DNA of 64,000 bases. Source: Helicostylum pulchrum (taxonomy: Eukaryota > Mucoromycota > Mucoromycetes > Mucorales > Mucoraceae). The DNA is taken from the NCBI GenBank assembly GCA_025677825.1, contig JAIXMO010000017.1, positions 124,001-188,000 of the forward strand. The letters are read 5' to 3'. Below the pieces are notes generated by a model. The model worked only from the letters and a program-made list of their open reading frames with translations, was not told the origin of the DNA and ran no database searches. This document shows, piece after piece, positions 59,430 to 64,000 of this stretch (positions are counted from its first letter, which is position 1; the number at the start of each line of letters is the position of its first letter). Made by a program: the position numbers and the translations under genes.

Positions 59430-60353
59430 ATGGCCGACTCAGCTTCAGCCGGTGCTTCTCGTGGTATGTTTTTTTTCCCACTTGATCGAAATGTCAATGT
59501 TATAATGTCAACTTACACAAATTCTTAACTATTTTATAGGTCGCGGTGGATTTGGACGTGGTCGTGGTGGACCTCGTGGTGGACGTGGTGGTAAGAACAC
59601 AATGCCGGGATTTTTTTTTATTAGAGCGATGAAATACTCATTTCGATTTATATATAAACAGGTCGTGGACGTCGTGGTGAGGAAAAGAACGAATGGGTTC
59701 CCGTTACCAAGCTTGGTCGTCTCGTCAAGGCTAACAAGATTAAGTCTATCGAAGAAATCTACCTTTTCTCTCTCCCTATCAAGGAGTATCAAATCGTTGA
59801 TTATTTCCTTCCTAAGCTTACTGATCAAGTCATGAAGATCATGCCTGTTCAAAAGCAAACCACTGCTGGTCAACGTACCCGTTTCAAGGCTTTCGTCGTC
59901 ATTGGTGACGAGAACGGTCATGTCGGTTTAGGTGTCAAGTGTGCCAAGGAAGTTGCTACTGCTATCCGTGGTGGTATCATCCTTGCCAAGCTTGCCATTA
60001 TCCCCGTTCGTCGTGGTTATTGGGGTTCCAACCTTGGTGAGCCTCACACCGTTCCCTGTAAGGTTACTGGTCGTTGTGGTTCCGTCCTTGCTCGTTTGGT
60101 TCCTGCTCCCCGTGGTACTGGTATCGTCGCCTCTCCCACTGCCAAGAAGGTTCTCCAATTGGCTGGTGTCACCGATTGTTATACCACCTCTCGTGGTTCT
60201 ACCCGTACTCTCGGTAACTTCGTTAAGGCTACCTTCGCTGCCATTGGTAACACCTACGGTTTCTTGACTCCCGATCTTTGGGAAGAATCTGAATTCTCCA
60301 AGGGTCCTTTCCAAGAGTTCTCTGACTTCCTTGCTCAAAAGCAAAGAAAGTAA
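59430..60353 (+). CDS. RPS2: 40S ribosomal protein S2 (uS5)
   Basis: Three exons (59430-59463, 59540-59590, 59662-60353) join in frame to 258 residues. The RGG-type start ([18 protein letters not shown]) is spread over exons 1-3 and may be arginine-methylated. Then come [20 protein letters not shown], the S5 double-stranded RNA-binding domain ([40 protein letters not shown]), and the C-terminal [20 protein letters not shown] and [20 protein letters not shown]. uS5 sits near the mRNA entry and affects decoding fidelity. An in-frame ATG also exists nine bases upstream (59421); MADSASAG was preferred. Codon choice is strongly C/T-ending and optimised, as expected for high expression. Confidence 0.98.
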
Positions 60354-60513
60354 ATTTCACCTTTTTTAAATCAAATTTAAAAAGTGATAGCATTTAAAAA
60401 AACATTTTTTTTTCTTTACTATCAATTTGTAATAAAAATGAAAATTATAAAAAAGTTTTTTATTTTAAAGCAAAAATAACAAATGTCAATTTATTAAATT
60501 TAGAAGAGTGTAT

Positions 60514-63500
60514 TTAGTACGGAATACCGTTAGTTAACTTTTGGAAGTAATCGTACAATACAGTACGTTGGTTAGTGAACGAATCCTTAATACGCATCAA
60601 CATAAAGTCAGCAGCTACACGATCTGATTTATCGACTTGGAATCTAGTACGCATACGCTTGATAGTTTCTCCCTTGAAACAAGGTAAACCGGATTGAAGC
60701 ATCAAAGAAACAAGTTGCATAATCAATTCAGCATAAGGACGAGCAGCAAGGTAAGCCTTAATCACAAGCTCAGAGAACTGCTTAAACGCTTGTTCTTCAG
60801 ATCCACCACCCATCACTTGAATCATTTCATTCGTCAACTTGAAAGGTGAGTTCTCAAGAATACCACCTCCAGGTGCAATATCGAAGATAAACCCAAAATC
60901 GATATGAATGATATGACCATCATCGTCCAACATAATGTTACCATTATGACGATCTTTGATTTGCAACAAGTACGAAATAACAGAGTAAGCGGCAACACTT
61001 TGAACAAAATTGATACGAGCACGTTGGAAGTGAATGGATTCGGGTCCACCGTACTTGGCGACAAAGTAATCGTACAAACTGTTCACCTTTTCACGACCCA
61101 ACTGATCACGAGAAATAGATCTAGGGATAACATCAATCACACCTCGACCAGGTGCAGTAGCTACGACACGATAAGGGTAAACATATAAATCGAGACCAAT
61201 ACTGGTAAAGATGTTCTTGAAAACAGCAATCAATTGAAGAGCCAACACATCTTGACGACAATCATCGCCGACCTTGAAAATCGCACCTTGCCAGATTTGC
61301 ATAGTACGCTTACGTACTTCCACTTCATCAGAAGCCAAAATAAGCGCCTTACTAATCTCATCAATATCTTCTTCTTCCTTTTCAATCAAGAAAGACGCCA
61401 TGAAAGGTGCCTTGGCGTGACTTTGCAAAGGTCTACCAGACGTACGATTGATATCAACCACATGACCTTCAGGGTTACTAGGAAGATAAACACCAACATC
61501 TACCTTAATCTTGGCCAGCTCTTCATCCAAACGCTTCTTTTGCAAAGGCTTCTTTTCATTCTGACCATGCTTAATATATTCTTTAAGGTAACCAGAGATA
61601 GCTGTAACATCACCAAAGAATTTAAACTCACGTTCATAGAATTCACGATCCTCACCAGTGAACGATCCAACTAACGTATCAATAATCTTTTCCAAAGTGG
61701 GTTTAAGAGCATCGGGTTTAATACAATCCTTATCCGCATCAACATAGAAATTAGCCTTCATGTTCCAAATAATTTGATGAGCAAACAATTGCGACGTTTG
61801 ACCAGCTTCCAAAATATACTTTTCAACATATCCTAAATCATCATAACGTAATGCTTGTACAATTTGAGGAACATAGAAAAACACCGTATCAATAGGATGG
61901 TATTCTAAACTACGCATAGCGTATTGCAAAATCAAAGGATGGTTTCCATAAGCAGGCAAGAAATAACTGGCTGCTGTAATAGCAGGAACAGGAGCCCAGT
62001 ATTGAAGGTACTTCAAATCTAATTTCGCACTAGGAGATAAACCTTCGCCTAACAAGATAACAAGTGCCTCGGGCACATCAACAACATCTAACGAGTTATT
62101 AGCGATCAAACGATGTAATTCTCTCTTGACAATAGGTTGAACAAATCTAGAATCCATTTGCACTGCCAACTTGGGTAAAACACTCCAAGCAAATCGAATC
62201 ATTTCTTTCCACGATTCGTCAGTGACCATGGATCTTTCTGTAGCTCCACTAAAGCTGATGGGATTACCAGCACCTACGGTATTGAGAGGGTTGCTCCACA
62301 CAGATAACTTTGCTAATTCACTTTCAATAAACAATAACAAAAGCTTATGAGCACTCTTATGTTGTCTCATCACATCGTCCTTAGTCTTGTCTTTCAAAAA
62401 CATGTAGTGACCAGCAGTGATTTTTGGGTTAGCACTCTTGATAGAGCTGCATGTAACCAAGTAACTAAGCGAAGGTGCGTCAGCAACTACAGCGTTGTAA
62501 AAGTCCATCATTAACTTATGCTCCATTAAAGCCAAACTCTTGCGTGCACCGTAATGCCACTTGGGAGTTTGAGAGAACCAGTTGAATGCGGCGTCGTAAA
62601 CCAAAGAACGAAGCTTGTACTCGGCTAATGCCTCTAATCGAGTAGATTGAAGTACCTTCAAACCTAATCGAAGGAGAGAGAATCTAGCATATCTAGCAAG
62701 TGAATGAGTACTCATCATGTCTGCATTTTGGAAAGAGTCTTGGAGTAAACGAATAAACATGTTGACTAAATGCTTACTTCTGTGACGAATAGCGTAGAAT
62801 CGACTGCTCAAGAATTTAATCCAACTGATATGGGGAGTAAATAAGAAGGTGGCGATACGATGGTTGCTATCACGAATAGCCTTGTCAGATGGGGTATAAG
62901 TCATCTTGCTGACAAATGGATGCTTGACATTGAGAAGAGGGGAAAATAAACCTTTACGATGACGTTGAGCCCAGCTCCACATACTCATCATTTCGATCAT
63001 CAACTTGTTCTCTACTTCAGGACGCTCAACAAGCATCCAGTTCCAAACTGTGGTACCAATATCAAGAGATTCAGGTGTAAACATAAGTGCAGGAATATGT
63101 ACCAAATGACGAATAATATCAGCATTGATACTAGGTAAAGCAATAGCAAAACCAGCAGAACGGTGCATAATACGATACAAACGGTCAACAGCGATCGTCT
63201 TGTGGTTATTGATATCCTCCGTAAGTTTCTTTAAAGTGTCAATAACCAAAGGAATTTGATCAGATAACGTATTTCCTTCGTCCGAGTCAGCAATCTGAGC
63301 ACGAAGACCAATCAAGTATTCCATACCACTGATTTCACCAGAGTAGAATTGTCTTGATCTGAAACTACCAATAAAGTTGGAAGATTCATCAGGGAAAAGA
63401 GAAGGTACTTTGGGCACAAAATCAATCGATAATTCGTTTCTTGAGGTAGTCTTTCCCATTTCAAGAGCCAAAGAGCGACCCATATGGACAACGTCTGTAA

Positions 63501-64000
63501 GACCATCGGGAGAAAAGCGGTTGAATTCAACAAGGTAATCTTGAAGTAAACCAGATACCTCAACGGGGGCACGAACAAGACCTATTTGAAGCCATTTACG
63601 AGCACTTTCGTACAAACGTGTACAGAGTTCTCTACGATAAGCATAAGAGTCTCCAAGTTCAATTGTTACATTAACACGTGCAGAAGTAAAATGGAAAATA
63701 GGTGAATATTCATCGCGATATTCAGCTTCGCAACCAAGCCAGGCAAGTTGAACTAATTCAAGTAATAACGTAACTAAATGGCTATCCGTGAATACTTGAG
63801 CGAAAGAAGCAACAATCTTTTCAATAGTCTTGACAGCCATAAGATGAACCTTCTTGCGTTTATGACAGCATAATTCTAAAAGAGCAGCTGTTTGTGTACG
63901 TAAATTAATATCGAGGTTTTGACTAAGAGCCTTAATAGAGGCATCCTTGATAAACGCATGAGACACACGATCAGCAATTGTTTCAAGACAGTTTACAAGT
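60514..64000 (-). CDS. STT4: Phosphatidylinositol 4-kinase STT4 (PI4KIII alpha), C-terminal 1,160 residues
   Basis: The frame is open from the window edge (reading LVNCLETIADRVSHAF) to the stop at 60514; the N-terminal part is outside the window. No intron is seen in 3.4 kb. The helical solenoid and the PIK/lipid-kinase-unique region precede the catalytic domain: PLQSHAKAPFMASFLIEKEE, IFKVGDDCRQDVLALQLIAV, APGRGVIDVIPRSISRDQLG, catalytic loop IKDRHNGNIMLDDDGHIIHI and activation IDFGFIFDIAPGG, ending FQKLTNGIPY. Stt4 makes PI4P at the plasma membrane with Ypp1/Efr3 and feeds the Mss4-PKC pathway. The C-terminal residues match the family end. Confidence 0.98.
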   Translation of the reverse strand, partial: LVNCLETIADRVSHAFIKDASIKALSQNLDINLRTQTAALLELCCHKRKKVHLMAVKTIEKIVASFAQVFTDSHLVTLLLELVQLAWLGCEAEYRDEYSPIFHFTSARVNVTIELGDSYAYRRELCTRLYESARKWLQIGLVRAPVEVSGLLQDYLVEFNRFSPDGLTDVVHMGRSLALEMGKTTSRNELSIDFVPKVPSLFPDESSNFIGSFRSRQFYSGEISGMEYLIGLRAQIADSDEGNTLSDQIPLVIDTLKKLTEDINNHKTIAVDRLYRIMHRSAGFAIALPSINADIIRHLVHIPALMFTPESLDIGTTVWNWMLVERPEVENKLMIEMMSMWSWAQRHRKGLFSPLLNVKHPFVSKMTYTPSDKAIRDSNHRIATFLFTPHISWIKFLSSRFYAIRHRSKHLVNMFIRLLQDSFQNADMMSTHSLARYARFSLLRLGLKVLQSTRLEALAEYKLRSLVYDAAFNWFSQTPKWHYGARKSLALMEHKLMMDFYNAVVADAPSLSYLVTCSSIKSANPKITAGHYMFLKDKTKDDVMRQHKSAHKLLLLFIESELAKLSVWSNPLNTVGAGNPISFSGATERSMVTDESWKEMIRFAWSVLPKLAVQMDSRFVQPIVKRELHRLIANNSLDVVDVPEALVILLGEGLSPSAKLDLKYLQYWAPVPAITAASYFLPAYGNHPLILQYAMRSLEYHPIDTVFFYVPQIVQALRYDDLGYVEKYILEAGQTSQLFAHQIIWNMKANFYVDADKDCIKPDALKPTLEKIIDTLVGSFTGEDREFYEREFKFFGDVTAISGYLKEYIKHGQNEKKPLQKKRLDEELAKIKVDVGVYLPSNPEGHVVDINRTSGRPLQSHAKAPFMASFLIEKEEEDIDEISKALILASDEVEVRKRTMQIWQGAIFKVGDDCRQDVLALQLIAVFKNIFTSIGLDLYVYPYRVVATAPGRGVIDVIPRSISRDQLGREKVNSLYDYFVAKYGGPESIHFQRARINFVQSVAAYSVISYLLQIKDRHNGNIMLDDDGHIIHIDFGFIFDIAPGGGILENSPFKLTNEMIQVMGGGSEEQAFKQFSELVIKAYLAARPYAELIMQLVSLMLQSGLPCFKGETIKRMRTRFQVDKSDRVAADFMLMRIKDSFTNQRTVLYDYFQKLTNGIPY

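Noticed and set aside
59928..60344. 138-codon minus frame and 111-codon plus frame inside RPS2
   Set aside because: Shadows created by the biased codon use of a highly expressed ribosomal gene.

Overview
This window is nuclear DNA from a filamentous fungus, most likely an early-diverging one of the Mucoromycota (Mucorales-like). This is inference from AT-rich sequence, short introns (about 50-90 bp) with T-rich tracts before the acceptor, long A/T homopolymers, a compact mix of single-copy housekeeping genes, and decayed lineage-specific families. No prokaryotic operons, CRISPR arrays, rRNA or tRNA genes were seen. Gene models below were built by hand-joining exons at GT/AG sites and checking that intron phases keep the frame. 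They are unverified by RNA.

Layout. 1-1.2 kb: the 3' part of an MDR-type NADP oxidoreductase and a small BOD1/SHG1-like gene. 1.6-8 kb: an accessory, decaying stretch with a broken gene carrying three homeodomain-like units, a PIF/Harbinger transposase relic that still has its introns, an F-box/LRR-like fragment and a broken lineage-specific gene. 8.1-14.2 kb: three intact head-to-tail genes, a GVP36-like BAR protein, an alpha/beta hydrolase and the DEAH helicase PRP43. 14.6-17.9 kb: an inverted duplication, with two diverged copies of a PD-(D/E)XK nuclease-like gene facing each other and flanked by near-identical arms of about 430 bp. 17.9-22.1 kb: gene-poor AT-rich DNA with a possible small inverted-repeat element. 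22.1-25 kb: a short OPI1-like gene and another broken lineage-specific gene.

25.5-60.4 kb is gene-dense: a 20-finger C2H2 protein, CMC1, HPRT, a triose-phosphate-translocator-family transporter, an ankyrin-FYVE-RING protein, YKT6, PCID2/THP1, CLP1, a secreted Thr-rich protein, ADE2, a truncated lineage-specific gene, an unknown acidic protein, a DUF1752/Reg1-like protein, an HMG-box protein with a Ser/Asp tail, an SLC35F6-like transporter, a DUF202 membrane protein and RPS2. The window ends inside the phosphatidylinositol 4-kinase STT4.

Functional themes. Several genes serve RNA handling (PRP43 splicing/ribosome biogenesis, CLP1 3'-end processing, PCID2/THP1 mRNA export, RPS2), and PCID2 and CLP1 share a 125-bp divergent promoter. 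Others serve membrane traffic and lipid signalling (GVP36, YKT6, FYVE-RING protein, STT4, OPI1) and purine metabolism (ADE2, HPRT). The least explained parts are the inverted nuclease-like pair, the multi-homeodomain relic and the repeated lineage-specific relic families.
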